A stretch of DNA of 64,000 nucleotides from Gnetum montanum. Lineage: Eukaryota > Streptophyta > Gnetopsida > Gnetales > Gnetaceae. A program made the position numbers and the translations under genes. A model generated the notes under the pieces. It had not been told where the DNA came from, searched no databases, and saw nothing but the letters and a program-made list of their open reading frames with translations. The stretch is from NCBI GenBank assembly GCA_015680685.1, contig MNCI01002706.1, positions 956,758 to 1,020,757 of the forward strand, given 5' to 3'. Below, piece by piece: positions 22,051-35,168 of this stretch; position 1 is the stretch's first letter, and each line of letters opens with the position of its first letter.

Positions 22051-22814
22051 GTTCTTAGATTGTTCATAGATATGAGTTAGGTATATCATCAACTACTAGT
22101 TAACATTCTTTTATAAATGATGTTTATCATAAACTTCATTAGCTTTGGTATCATCTCTCTCTCTTTTTGATGGATTCTCCGTGTAGATCACTCATTTCAT
22201 TAAGAGGGGATAATGTTGTATCTATCTTTTTATTCTTAACAATGAAAAGTTTAGGTACTTTATAGATCACAAGATCATCTAATATAAGCTTTCCTTGACT
22301 CATCCATAGGGATTTTAACCATCTTCAAACAACTCTTTGTTAGCCTCAATGTCATCAATATTATTTCAAATCAACTTATATATCACTTCATGCATCAAAG
22401 TTATCATTCTTAGCAGTCTCTAACAATTATCTTTATGTGATATTAAGCATTATTATCATTGTCATATCTTGTAGTTAATGGTCAAGCCATCATCTTTAGC
22501 ATCAATGTTAGTTAAAACAAAAAGTTTTTCACGTTAAACTAACATCCCAAGTAACAACCTTGCAACAACCTTGCTTCACGGTCATCATCATAAATATCTT
22601 CAACTTCTTCAATAGTACCAATGCTAAAGGTGATGGTCCTACATCACCATCACTATCATTATCATTATTAGAATGATCAATATCCATTAATAAATCTTTC
22701 TAATAATGAAGTTAATACTTTTAGACCTCAAGCTATAAATACCCAACATCTATTCTCATTTTAGGGTTAAATCCAAGTGAAAGAAACTAGCTTTTTGACT
22801 TCAAAGAGTTCATT

Positions 22815-23440
22815 TCTTCATCATTTAAAGGAACATTTATCATCAACATTAGTTATCTGGATGAACCATCATTAGATTCATTAACATTTTTGGAGAAGAT
22901 CCACTTTAGCTTTTTGATTTGTGTATTCTTAACTATTAACATAAAAAGGTATAGTTAGTATCACTAATATTATGACATCATCATGACTTGTCAAAGTCAC
23001 CTCTACCTTCATGAACTACATGCCTATACTTAGCATCTCTTCTTCAACTATCACCATCATCATAACTCCTATAGTCCAAAGAATAAAGTCCTTCATTCTC
23101 AACTATTAAACCAAGAATTTTATCCCTCTTTTATCATTCATCATAAGGTTTATTTTAGAGCCTCCTACCAAACATTAATTATTTTATTATTATTAAAGGA
23201 AGACCAAATTAATTCCTTCCTTAATCTTAACTCTAGTAGTATTTTTAATATCATTCCTTTTTGTAATCTTTATGGTGCTTTTGGTTCAATCTTTTACATT
23301 GCACTCATTAAGTTATCTCATCTATCCCTTGACATTGTCCTTACATTACATGATAGGTTAAGTCCATATTCAATTTGGAGAGAAAATCCCTTTATCATTG
23401 GCATTTCTAATTTTTTGAGGAATATTTCGTGAAGTATTCA
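22815..23440. repeat. Second copy of the direct duplication of about 620 bp
   Basis: This is the counterpart of 21430-22050, with frequent substitutions and small indels. The 765 bases between the copies are low-complexity, rich in CAT/ATC trinucleotides, and contain no recognised frame. Confidence 0.65.
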
Positions 23441-23449
23441 TGGTTGTAA

Positions 23450-24166
23450 GTTTGTTATATCCTTGTAGTGAGTGCAGATGTTGTTGTTTGAGTCATTCAT
23501 AAAACAATTTCATAGTAACCATAGGGAAAATTTTGTATATTTCATTCTTAGGGAATCTTAGTTAGTCAACAAGTACTCAAAGTGTATATTTGATTTAGTT
23601 TCCAAAGTTCTTATTCAAGTGGTTATTCTTGGATGTAATCATAGATAAAAATAAAGACTAGGAATAATTTATGATAAATTGTAACACTTTTTCTTAGCTT
23701 AAATTTATATTTTTTATATTTACTATTTAGTGTAGTTTAAAAGAACAAATTTCTATAATATTTACATTTACATTTACATTTGTACTTAGTAAAGCAAAAT
23801 GAGTAGGCTAAGACCTTGAGTACTAAAGTTGAATTGGTTCACCTTTGGCTATCGAACAATTAATACATGAATCTATGAGTGTGACAATATGTTAACAAAT
23901 TATATATTTATCATTCTGACTTTATACTACTTACATTGTTAGTTAGATTTAGTTTAGTATTATTTATATTTTTACTAAAATAGACCAAAAACAACATCAG
24001 TCATACACCTCAATCATGTTTAACCATACATTGTAAGCCTACTACAACTGTAATGGGATAGACAATAACTAGTGATCCATATACTTTACTCCTAGACATA
24101 CTATGTATGCCTATAGATTTGTATGGTTGGGAGTGGAAATCACCTGCTGCTCATTATAACAAAGAT
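23450..24166 (+). repeat. Possible decayed LTR 3' end related to the A/B/F/E superfamily
   Basis: The last 150 bases follow the order seen at the end of A/B/E LTRs on the plus strand: TTAACCATACA, a GGGATAGACAAT-like stretch, TTGTATGGTTGGGAGTGG, and a 'CACCTGCTGCTCATTAT' terminus. The primer site and internal region are not recognisable downstream. Only motif order supports this call. Confidence 0.3.
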
Positions 24167-25540
24167 CCTACAAAAAAGTAATCTAATAATGAAATCCGTC
24201 TTCTACTTTCTTTTATCCACTAAGGATGAAACAAAAAACAAGGAATGATAATCCACTAGAACCTTAATATTTTAAGTTACCTCTATATTTATGTTTAAAA
24301 ATGTAGACTTATATTATCACATAATTTTATAAAGATGATCTACACTTCGCAAATAATCCAAGAAAAATATCATTTTATGTTAAACCCCAAGATTAAAGAG
24401 AAGTGTCCTTTGATCCATCTACAAGTTATACTCTTCTATTTACTTCCCTTGCTAAAAAAGAATAACATTCGTAAAACTTGATTAACTCTTTTAAATGAAA
24501 AAATTATTCATAAGAAAGAAATCTTAGATATTAAGGAATTCATGAAAAATCTATTCATGGACAAAAAGATTCAATGATTAGGTTATCACATTGTAAAGCA
24601 TATGTGTTAAACTTAGCTAAGTGTACCAGTAGATATTCTAAGAAATCCATACAATCTTGATCCAAAAGGATCCAATACATTACTCCAAGGGTTCCATGCA
24701 TTTTTAAGCATTTTAAGTCATTAGGTTTAATGTTTCCTAGTTAGGTACTATGCTATAATATAAACTCTCTCATTTATAAGAAAATCATGAATCCATACAA
24801 ACTTAATAACTTCATGAAGAAAGATATTAATTTTTTTATCATTACATTCTTCATAAGAAATTTAGTGCTATTTAAATTTATACTTGATAGTTGAAGTAGT
24901 TTAATGAGAATTCATTACCACATTAGCTACTACTTCAGCTTGGACAGTTAATTATATTTTCAATTCTCTAACTTGTTCATCTTTCTTATTTGTCTCATTC
25001 TTTAATTTTTTTCATTTTCACCTCCAACTATACTAGCTTAGCCTAATAATTTTTATACATTTAAATAAAATTATCTTTCCTTTATCCTTGATAAGAAATG
25101 CCTTGATTTAAATCAAAGATGATTAAATTTTAGAGTGTAAACTAAGTGAAATTAAAATCTAAATGGTTTTAATGCATCTTCAACTAGTTTGAATATAACT
25201 TCTTTCTCACCTAGTAGATTTTGAAGTAATGTCTCTATCTTATTTATGCTCTCATATAATTATTGAAACACATCATCATTCTCTTAATTATCCTTAATTG
25301 AAGTCTTATTTTATTCATGAACTTATTATTAAACCTTTACTTAATTCTCATTAGGTAGATTATCTCATTATTTAGGAGTTATTTGCAATTTATTTACATC
25401 ATTCTCAAACCCTACCATCATAACCTTGTAGTCACAACACTAGCTCAATTACACAAGCACTCAATCATGATACCATCATCATCATCCTAATCTTGTCCTA
25501 AAAAAACAAGGTAGGCTAAATGAGTTATTTTTTGTCATGT
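24167..25540. other. No recognised feature
   Basis: AT-rich sequence with no long frame. Nothing resembling a gene or transposon protein was seen. Confidence 0.45.
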
Positions 25541-27000
25541 GCTTTTATGAAGAGCTAGATCTTTTTATATTGTTAGTTTCTTCAAATTACCTTCGATCAT
25601 TTTTTCCTCATGTCTTCTTTGATCTTTCCTTTTAGTGGCTTTCCTAGAATAGTGATAAAGTAACCTTTGTTTATGGGCTTATTTTCTAATCCTATTTGGA
25701 TATGTCCAAACAATCTAAGTCATCATTCTTGTAACTTATCTAAAATAGAGGCCACTCTAAGTCTTTATCTAATGTTTGTATTTTTTAGTTTATCTCTTTT
25801 AGTAACATTTAAGATTCATAAAAGAATTTTCATTTCTTCCACATTGATTTGTTGTTCATGCCTCTTTTGTTCCATCTAGCATTCAACACCATATAAGATA
25901 GCAAGCTTGATTGCTATCCTATAAAATTTTCTCTTCAATTTTATTAGTATTGTTTTATTATATAGAATATCACTAGCCTTTCTCCATTTTGACTATCCTC
26001 CCTTAATTCTAGTTCTTATATCTTTATTACTTTTACCATTTGATTATAAGATTGATCCTAGCTAGTAGAACTGTTTACAATAAGGGAACTTTTTTGCCTT
26101 GAATTGTTACTTCTATTTCACCATTATTTATGATATTATTAAAATTTCATTCCATATAGTCTTTCCTACTTTTTCTAATTTTTAAGCCTTTTGATTCTAG
26201 AGCATATCTCTACTTCTCCATTTTAGAAGCAATATTTTCACGAGTTGTATCTACCAACATAATATCATCTACAAATAGCATACACTAATGGATTTCATGT
26301 TGTATTTTCTTTGTTCATTCATCCATAATAATTTCAAATAAATATGAGATAAGCACAAAATTTTTATGTAGACCTAATATGACTAGAAAATCAAATGTTA
26401 TTCCAAAATCTATTCTAATTTTAGTGGTAGCTCCTTCATACATGTCTTGAATCACTTTAATATATTTATCAAGAATGTTTTCCTCCCCAAGGTCCACCAA
26501 ATAATATCTCTAGGAACTCTATCATATGCTTTTACCAAGTTAATGAAGATCATATGTATATTTTTTCTATGTTTTCTAAATTTCTCCATCAATTGTCATA
26601 TCAAGAAAATAACCTTTATAGTAGATATCTCTAGAACAAATCCAAATTGATTTTTTGATACTATTGACTCAAGTATGAGACACTACTCTATGAATCTCTC
26701 CCAAAGCTTCATACATTATCTTGATCCCTCTATAGTTTGCACAATTTTGTAAGTTTTCTTTATTTTTGTAAATAGGAACAATAATGCTTTTTCTCCAATT
26801 TTTTGGCATTTCTCCATCCTTCAAAATTTTGTTAAATAATTATGCTAGCTAAGAAACTCTTGTATCTTCCAATGCTTTTCAAGCTTCTATAGGAATATTA
26901 TCTCATCCAACATCTTTTCCAAGATTCTTTCATCTTCTTTCTTGATCCATTTGACATGATCGATGTTCTTTCATGACACCATCATATAACTAATTGTAAT
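25540..27000 (-). pseudogene. Decayed RTE-type LINE, reverse transcriptase and C-terminus
   Basis: Minus-strand pieces in shifting frames give, in order, 'NYRGIKIM' (about 26760), 'IQDMYEGATTKIR' and LGLHKNFVLISYLFEIIMDE (26315-26500), then 'LFVDDIMLVDTTRENIASKM' with the catalytic A/VDD at 26261-26275, 'LESKGLKI', and finally 'LRLFGHIQI' near 25710. This block order is the signature of RTE-clade LINE RT and its tail. The 5' part and any endonuclease are not seen, and many stops are present. It encodes no working protein. The 3' limit near 25540 is approximate. Confidence 0.8.
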
Positions 27001-29686
27001 CTTTGGCTTTAATATAAGTGTAAGGTCATAATTCCAAGCATTACTAAGTACTGATAAGAGGGTACTTAAGAGGTTAGCTCATTATCTGACAAGGATTTGT
27101 ACGTAAAGTTATTATTTGAAATCATAATTGAGGTATTGTTATTTGAAAAAATGGGCAAGAGGATGTTTGGACTCAAAATATTTTGACTATAAGTACACCT
27201 AAGACATATAGCCAATAAGATACATTAGAAGAATTATAAAAGAATATATAACAATGTTTCAAGTATTACTTGAACTAAAAATATTTATCTAATAAAGAAA
27301 TGATCCTTCTACTATCTATCACTAGTTACTTAAGGGGTTGTTATATTCCTATATAGTTATTCTAAAGTATCACATGGATTATATGTCTTGGGATATACTA
27401 TAGTTAAATTGTTTTAGCTTCCAACATCCTCTTCTAAGAATTGTAAGATATGACTAATGAATCCTAACTTTCAATCATAGATTAAAAGTAAATTAAACCT
27501 AGCACTCACAAATAGAACTTTTAAAGTCATGAGAGAAAACAAAACATGTGATCAATTTGAAACTTTGCACTTACAAGTATACAAGAGGATAATTCATAGA
27601 AGTACCAAATTAATCATGCTATAGTACTAATTATGCAATCATAAGCATACAAGAGGATGAATTTCCATCAAAGATAACAAATCATGTCCTAAGTACAAGC
27701 ATACATTATTTATCATGCTTTATTTACCTACCCATCAAATAATGATTTTTGGAATTATTTACAAAATCTTACAAGCATTAACATTAACATGTTCAACTTT
27801 TTTAATGCCCTTAATTAGTGGGCATGTATTCATTTGACTTGGTAAAAGAGAAAAATTAAAGGATTTCTTCCATCACTACTTTACTACATATGGTTTGGTT
27901 GAAATAGTTGCATCTTCTTGGGAAAAACCATATATGTTTCTTAGCTTTTTTACCTCACTCTCTCTACTTGGTTCACTAGAGCAACTAAAAAACTAAACTA
28001 GCGAGAACCTCCTTTGTTTGCAAGGATGTGTATTGATTTTTACTTTTTTTTTTGTGGTTGTTACCTCTTTATTTTTATAAATTTATTTTAGGATGAAGTT
28101 CCTTTATGCCTCATTGAATGATGGATCTTCTCTCTTATGTTCTAAATCATCTAGTTGTTCAAATGTATTTGACCTATGTACTTTTTGTTTCTTTCCAAAT
28201 GTGCCCCAACCACTATAGAATCAGGTTTTCTTTTTTCCACAAAATGTACAAGCACACATATGTCACAAAGTAGTATGCATTATATGTTGATTTATAGGTA
28301 TTAATAGGTAGTTCTTTATTACCTTAAGTTCACTAGACATGAAACAAATTAGAAGAATAAAAATCATAATATAGCCTCAATAGTCTAGGTTGCCTACCTA
28401 TCCATGCTACAAGACACATAAATAAGTACTAATAATAGTTTTTACAAAATGCTTCATGTCTAGCATGCAAACCATATGAATTAAAATTGTTGTTCAATTC
28501 TCATGTTTGGAGGGTAGTAGCCTTCAATCCATGAAGAAGACATACTTTCTACAATCACCTATGTCCACTTTCTACATCATATAAAAAAATTAATGAAAAT
28601 TTAAACCTGGATATAAATAATAAGTAGTAAAAAAATAACCATAGTTATATAAACAAGTAGAAAAATGGGTGTTAGCATTAATTCTTTATGAATGCTTATT
28701 AATTAGTTTTAGTATAAGCATGCATTATTCCTTGAAAACATGTTTGGTGTAAGTTGGCACACTCTAATTATGATTTAAGGTTTTAATTATGAGACAAGTC
28801 CAACTATTGGGAATTGCACCATGACCTTGTATTAGGATTTCTATAAAGGAAAATATAATAGGAAATAGATTGTTTAATTTTAATGTCATTGATTTAAGCA
28901 TTTTAAAGCTTATATGTACTCTTGGACATATAACCAACAAGAAACCTTCATAAAACTTAAGTATGAATCATTATTAGATATAATATTATTCTGTGAAGAA
29001 TTAGTGAGTTCATCCTTCCATCCAAAAATGTAAATTATTTCACTAGAATATTTAGAGAAGAATTATGCACAAAACTTTTAAAGGTAGAGTCAATGTACAT
29101 TAATAAAAAAATTATGTTTTATAAATCAAATATTACCACTTATCCATAGTTATTTTTGAGTATCGCATGGAAGTTAACTAAACTCTAAATAAGGCAAAAA
29201 ATCCAAGTAAATAAGAACACTGTTCCTAGCTAGTCTTTTTTTTTCTACCTTTTAATAGTTGTGAGTAATCGTCCACTCTTGTGAATGTATTTCACTATCA
29301 TTTTCTGTGCATCATAAGTGCATTGTTCACTTGGATAGAGCATGTGGCTTGAGGTATATAAGTCATATTTTTAATTCCAAAGAATATGCTAAGCAAGAGA
29401 ACACTAAACCTCATTCTAAAGAAGAAATCAAAGCATTAGAGCATGAAGATGTAGACTAAATCAAGAATGACTGAAAGCTAAGAAGGGTAGTTTATCTCAT
29501 CCCCATTTTTGAATGGTGTCATTTAATAACCAAGAGTTGTAATTATTGTAATAAGACCCTTAATGAAATGGTATATTGTAATTATAAGTATGTCTCTTGA
29601 GGTAAACTTTTGGGGTTTAACGTAAGGTATGTATACTAAGCACTTTGAGTTATAATTACATGGATTTGTAGAGCTAGCAAAGAGGA
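27000..29686. other. No recognised feature
   Basis: AT-rich sequence with short frames only. The target site of element C lies at its right edge (29682-29686, GAGGA). Confidence 0.45.
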
Positions 29687-32600
29687 TGTAACACCCTCCT
29701 TTCCATACCTTAGTTTGAAGAGCATTATGTTGGGTAGAACCCCTAACAAAATAATTAGTCATGGTAAAAAATATGAATAATGAACTATGTAGTGAAAAGA
29801 ACAAGGAACCTATCATGAAGCCATGACCCCAAAGAGAAGATAAGAAAAAACTAACAATATAAGAAAGAAATTCATGAATGTAAAATGGTACAAGAATTAA
29901 AAAAATGCTAGTAAAGAATAGCATAATATAGAATTCCATAATATATATGAATGCCATATTGTCAAAAGTCTAAAAGATACATGATTTATAAATCCAAAAA
30001 TGGAAAAGAGAATTATTATCTAATACGCTGCTAGAGTATTAAATATATTAAACAAAGATCTATACTAGTACATAACATCAAAAAGCCCATATCATCATAA
30101 AAGTCCTCCAAGAGCTCCATTCCCCTCCAAAAAACTAATCAACCTAAAAATATAATGGGTTATTAGTATAAAATTGGGTGAGAAACCTTGGCAACCTCTC
30201 TAATTTTCAAATGAATAGATCTCATTAGATTAGGAGGAGCATGGCTAACCTAAAAATATTTTAGCTCAACAAAACATAAAAAAAAACCACTTAAAACATC
30301 CATACAAATATATAAATGCACAACCATAACATCCATCCATCATAAAATTTTAAAATCAAGATTTGTCCACTCCAACCATCACCACAAATAAGGAGGCTAG
30401 CATGCACTACACTTAGTGTAATATGTATGTTACATTATCATGTATACTTTTCAAAAGTCAAAACCAACATGTATCCAACCTAAATATCAAATTACCATGC
30501 ACATGGATTTATTATTAGTCTCAACTAGAATATGAAGTGTCATTCACAACATCACTTCCAACATTTCCCAAACATACTAGTGCTAGAGGCATCACCAAGG
30601 ACATCACCTCTAATGTTCTGGAGGCATAAACCAAAACAAAGAGAGTAATGAGCCATGGAGTCACCCTCTTTTATAGAATGGAGTCTACGGCAAGATTCAC
30701 ACTAGTGTACTCTACGATGGGGGTTAAATATCAAATCATCTCTTGGAATCTCATCTTCAAATGACCACACAAACTCATTGCTACCTCTAACATCCAACAA
30801 TTAAACTCAAAAACATGAAAATCAAATGGATAATGGAGGAAAATATTAAATAATAGACATTGTCTCTTCAAGAGATCTAGTGATCCAAAGATCCTAACAA
30901 GGATTCAATCCACAGATACTCAAGTCATCAACACCCATTCCCAACACATGGCAGGGCCATCATCAAAGATATTGAAATGTAATATTCTAGGGATCTCAAA
31001 AATTTCCTAAGATGTCAATAGAATTCTTAAGGGAGGAATAGGGATAATGTACTAAAATATTTATTATTTAATTCCATGGATAGTCCAAAAATCATGAACA
31101 ACAAACATTCCCATAGGAGTTAATGCTCTTACCAAATAAAGTTCAATTTGCTCCAAGATAATGCAAAACTCTTGTAATCTAAATAGATGAGTCAATAAAA
31201 GGCTTAATAATGGGAATGTTACCATAATATTTAATGTTTTCAAGTGGTGAAATGAATATTACAACAACAACTTAAGAAAGAATATCACAATCTTTCAAAA
31301 TTCAGCCCAGCCACGATATACCAAGTTAGGAGAATTCAACATTGAAGGACTCAAGAAGGTGCATATATATGGAATGAACGAAGAATTAACAAATATTTGG
31401 ATGCATAGAATCCAAGAAATCCAAGTTATAGACTACATTGAAGGATTAAACTTCATAAAATTCATATTTAAGGAAAAACTAGGTTTGCAGGAAAGACGTC
31501 TTGGAAAGTAAGAGATGTCTTGGAGGAGACATCTTTGGAGTGAAGAGACATCTTGAAGGACGTGCTTGAAAGACTAGAAGACATCTTGAAAGCCTAGGAA
31601 ACATCTTGATCTATGCTGGGACATCTTAAGAAAGATGTCTCTAGGTGGAAGAAGATGTCTTGGCAAAGATATGTCAATGATACTATGTTTCGAGAGAGAC
31701 ATCTAGCAAGGATTTGGGACATCTTGTTTAGCTAGGAAAGATTAGAAATAGCTCATAAATACTTTAGAATTATGAAAATATGTAATTAAGAGTAGGGAAG
31801 GGCTTCATGAGTCTAGAATGTGAATTGACAAAGTGGGGGAGTGGAAATCCAAAAACAGAGGTAGACAGAGAAAATTGAATTAAGTATAACCACAAGACTG
31901 GGAAAAGCTTAATATGAAGAAAAACTATTATAGTACACCAATATCGTAGAATATAAAGGAAAAAATAATTTGAGCCAAAGCAGTATGAAAACTGAACTAT
32001 CATGAGAGTTGATTAAGATCAAGTAAGAAAAATGGATATGGTAAGCTAACTCCATGGATTAACCAAAAATTCTCAAACTCTAATTACCATCATGAAAATC
32101 AACCACTTTCACCAAAATTTAGAAACACTAATTCATACAAATTCATTAACAATTCATTAATTAATCACAATCTACCAAGTGTACAAATGCCAAAACCCAA
32201 TCCCCTAAAATTGTTGGAAATCTTCTTACAATTTCCATACCCAAATTGGAAAAAAAACAATACAATGTACATGCACAAAAATTCTATCAAACCACATTCC
32301 ATCCATACAAAAAAAAACCCTTCAACCCAAAAATAATATCATAATCATACAATAAAAATAAGGAATACTCATCCTATGTATGTGCATAGATCCTGTAATC
32401 ATAAACGAGGAAGATTTCAAGATAACTCACCTCTAATCCGAATGAAAAAAAAAAACTACAAAAGAGGAAAAGAAGGCTAAAATGATTCATGTAACCAACA
32501 CAACTAATCTAAAATCTTGTAGTACTTCCCAACTCTAATCTTCTAGAAACTCTTCTAGATCATCAAAATGTATGGAAGAATTGAACCATGGAAGTTTTAA

Positions 32601-33223
32601 TGGAGATAACCTAGAAACCATCGAACAGAAGAAAACACCAACTTCCACAAAACTAAAAGAAAATTACCACAAATATTTTCCATCATAACTATAACTTTTT
32701 CTCCCACTCACATAACTCCCTCACATGCCAAAACCATTAAAGAGAAAAATATTATAAAATCTTACAATGCTAAAATAATTCAAAACCTTCCAATAAACAA
32801 AATAAGATAAAGTTAAATATAATTAACACCTAAACCACACATATGGAAATAATGAATCATCAATCACATATCTATTCGCTTATACATGCACTCCTAGAAT
32901 AAATTTCTAATATTAATTAAACAAACCATTATTTATAGCCATTGCATGATCCCAACCAAATCTCATGTGGTACTACCATATTCAATAACAAGATTAGTGA
33001 ACACCCCTAGATGATAATAAAAGATAATATGTGTATGATTTAATATTAAGTATTACATAACATTAACCAAGAATTTGAAAAGCCCAAGGCTCATCATTAA
33101 CATCATCAATGTAATGCATAAAATATACTAAACTAGCTAGACATATAAACATACAGGTGCAAGTACAACATTTTTTACAAAAATCATATGTACCAAGGAT
33201 GTTCAAAAATATGAGTTATTATA
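29687..33223 (-). repeat. 3' LTR of element C
   Basis: The first 2.3 kb match 59072-61344. The left edge is TGTAACACCC and the right edge abuts a purine tract on the minus strand. It includes a cluster of GACATCTTG-type motifs at 31490-31740. The open frame 29523-29957 across its left edge is not conserved in the other LTR and is treated as chance. Confidence 0.8.
31490..31740. repeat. Clustered AGACATCTTG / CAAGATGTCT motifs in the C LTR
   Basis: A dozen or so copies of an 8-10 base motif (GACATCTTG, AGATGTCTTGG and variants) occur in both orientations, spaced roughly 15-30 bases. The same cluster lies in the other LTR (60890-61120). Such arrays in LTRs often act in transcription, but that is inference here. 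Confidence 0.7.
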
Positions 33224-33238
33224 TCCTTTCCCCCTTAA
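33224..33238 (-). other. Polypurine tract of element C
   Basis: Minus-strand reading TTAAGGGGGAAAGGA directly before the LTR edge. Confidence 0.75.
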
Positions 33239-34049
33239 TAATCTTCCTCCTAGAAGATTTCAAGATGGGAAGAATGCAAATCAAAATCAAGCTCCTAATT
33301 AGCCTTTTATGAACATGATGCTTCCACAATACATTTATCATGGAAACTACCTTGTTGTGCAACTGGCACTCCATCTGATCCAAGATCCTAACAGAGCATT
33401 CAATATATGAGGCATCTACTTGGACTTTCATCTTAGTCTAATCAACCACATGACTATCGTTAGATACATACTTCTGTAGCATGGATACATAAAATACATC
33501 ATGCATGCCTAAAGGTTAGGATGGCATACCAACATAGTACACAACCTCTCCTATGTCTTGAAGGACATTACATGAACCAATGTAGTGAGGTTCAAGCTTA
33601 TCTTTTCTACCAAAATGCATTAACACTTTTAGTGGGGAGACCTGAACAAACACTTTGTCACCAATAGCAAACTCAATAGGCCTCCTCCTTCAATTTGTAT
33701 AACTCGCCTAATAATCCTGAGCTATCTTCAACCATTCATGCACCTCTCTAATCTATTTTATCATTCTCAACACAACATGTAAACTAATGCACTACCTATC
33801 CTTAATCATATCCTAATATATGGGAGTCTGCAAGGTCTCCCATATAAGACTTTGTATGATGCTATCTTCTAACTAGCTTGATAAATATTATTGTAAACAA
33901 ACTCTGCAAATGGTAACAAATTATCCCAACTATTTATAAATTGCAAGGTGCAAAACTGAAGCATATACTCCAATACTTAGTTGACTCTCTTAACCTAGCC
34001 ATAAATCTATAGATGATAGACTATACTCATATTCAACCTAGTGCCTAGG
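33239..34049 (-). pseudogene. Integrase C-terminal part and chromodomain-like tail of element C
   Basis: Minus-strand frames give 'LPFAEFVYNNIYQAS' and 'VLYGRPC' (about 33930-33850), the end of the gypsy integrase core. Further on come 'EPHYIGSC.VLQDIGE' equivalents and ILDQMECQLHNKVVSMINVL followed by WKHH (33381-33290), the tail that precedes or forms the chromodomain-like part. Stops interrupt the reading. Element B is inserted at its upstream edge, separating it from the rest of the integrase at 41445 onward. Confidence 0.75.
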
Positions 34050-35028
34050 TGATGATATGCGATTCGCATGAGCCACGATATTGCAGTCTGCCACCATATC
34101 TATAAATAAGAGGCGGCTCTCCCATTATTTTCCATCCTGAGTTAGAAGTAGGGAAACTCTAGTAGATTGATCACTTCAGAGATAGAATATTTTCGATGTG
34201 CCTGCAGTAGGAGTCCCAAAGTGAACAGATCTTTATTTGAGCAACATTGTACCTGAACACAAGTTGTGTACGGCAATAAAGACGAGCTTTCCGGATAAAC
34301 CTTGCAGTGCATGGAACATGATTTTATTTATTATTTCTCTCTCACCCTTAAACTCCTAGAATGCGATATGAGTATGACTTGATTACGAGCATCTAAGGAT
34401 GTGTACGGATAGTCAAGGAATCAGCTGCTCATCGCATGTGGTATGAGTACGACTTGATTACGAGCATCTTGTGTCACTACTTAGTAACCCAGTGGTGTAT
34501 TTAGGATCTGCGCTTGGTAATCCCAGTGGTAGTCCCAGATGTGTACGGTTAGTTAAGGAATTGGCTGCTCATCGCACTTAGGCTACATAGATTCTCTCAA
34601 CCCTTTCCTCCAAATTAAGTGCCTCAGTACAACCACTTCGAGCACATGCATTAGGCGCGGTGATCCCAACAACGATTAGCATTTGGTAGCCATGGTTGCA
34701 TTGGTTCAGGGTGTGTACGGTAAGTGGGAACAGATGCTGATGCTAGGTAATTTAGACTTAGTTCATTAGTTAGAGTTAGTACTTAGTTTCTCAACCCTTC
34801 ACCCTTTAGCATAGAAGACATAAAACATAAAAAGATATAAAAATCATATACCTTGGACTTACTTAACCATACACTATGACAACCACAAGTAAGTCTGGGA
34901 AGACAATGAATGATTAACCCCAAGTTTTTCATGGGGCGTGTAGGCACTTAGTCTACAAAGTTTGACCGGATCGTGCGTGCTATGCTCGTTTCATATGGTT
35001 GAGTGTAGGGGTACCTTGCCATTCATCA
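34050..35028 (+). repeat. 5' LTR of element B
   Basis: It starts TGATGATATGCGATTCGC and ends ATTCATCA. A TATAAATA box lies at 34101-34108 and AATAAA at 34275-34280. It matches 40432-41444. Confidence 0.92.
34101..34108 (+). promoter_or_regulatory. TATA box of the B 5' LTR
   Basis: TATAAATA about 50 bases from the LTR start is followed by AAGAGGCGGCTCT. The same box stands in every LTR of this superfamily here (40517-40524 in B, 43416-43423 in F, 61455-61462 in E, minus strand in A). Confidence 0.6.
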
Positions 35029-35029
35029 T

Positions 35030-35048
35030 TGGCGTCGTTGCTGGGGAC
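35030..35048 (+). other. Primer binding site of element B (tRNA-Asp type)
   Basis: TGGCGTCGTTGCTGGGGAC lies one base after the 5' LTR, with two changes from the complement of the plant tRNA-Asp 3' end. Confidence 0.85.
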
Positions 35049-35168
35049 TAAGTGTTTGTGCGCCATATAGAACATAAGGATATCATTCACATCGTTGTGA
35101 GCCTTAATGAACCTTTGGGTTAATCAAAAGAGAAAATTATATAACGGTGAAATAGCACATCGATAAAT

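Noticed and set aside
25667-25879. Plus-strand frame of 70 codons
   Set aside because: Antisense of the LINE C-terminal region, with T-rich composition and no family.
29523-29957. 144-codon minus-strand hydrophobic frame
   Set aside because: It crosses the edge of the C LTR and is broken at the equivalent place in the other LTR (59088-59312 only). The hydrophobicity comes from T-rich sequence.
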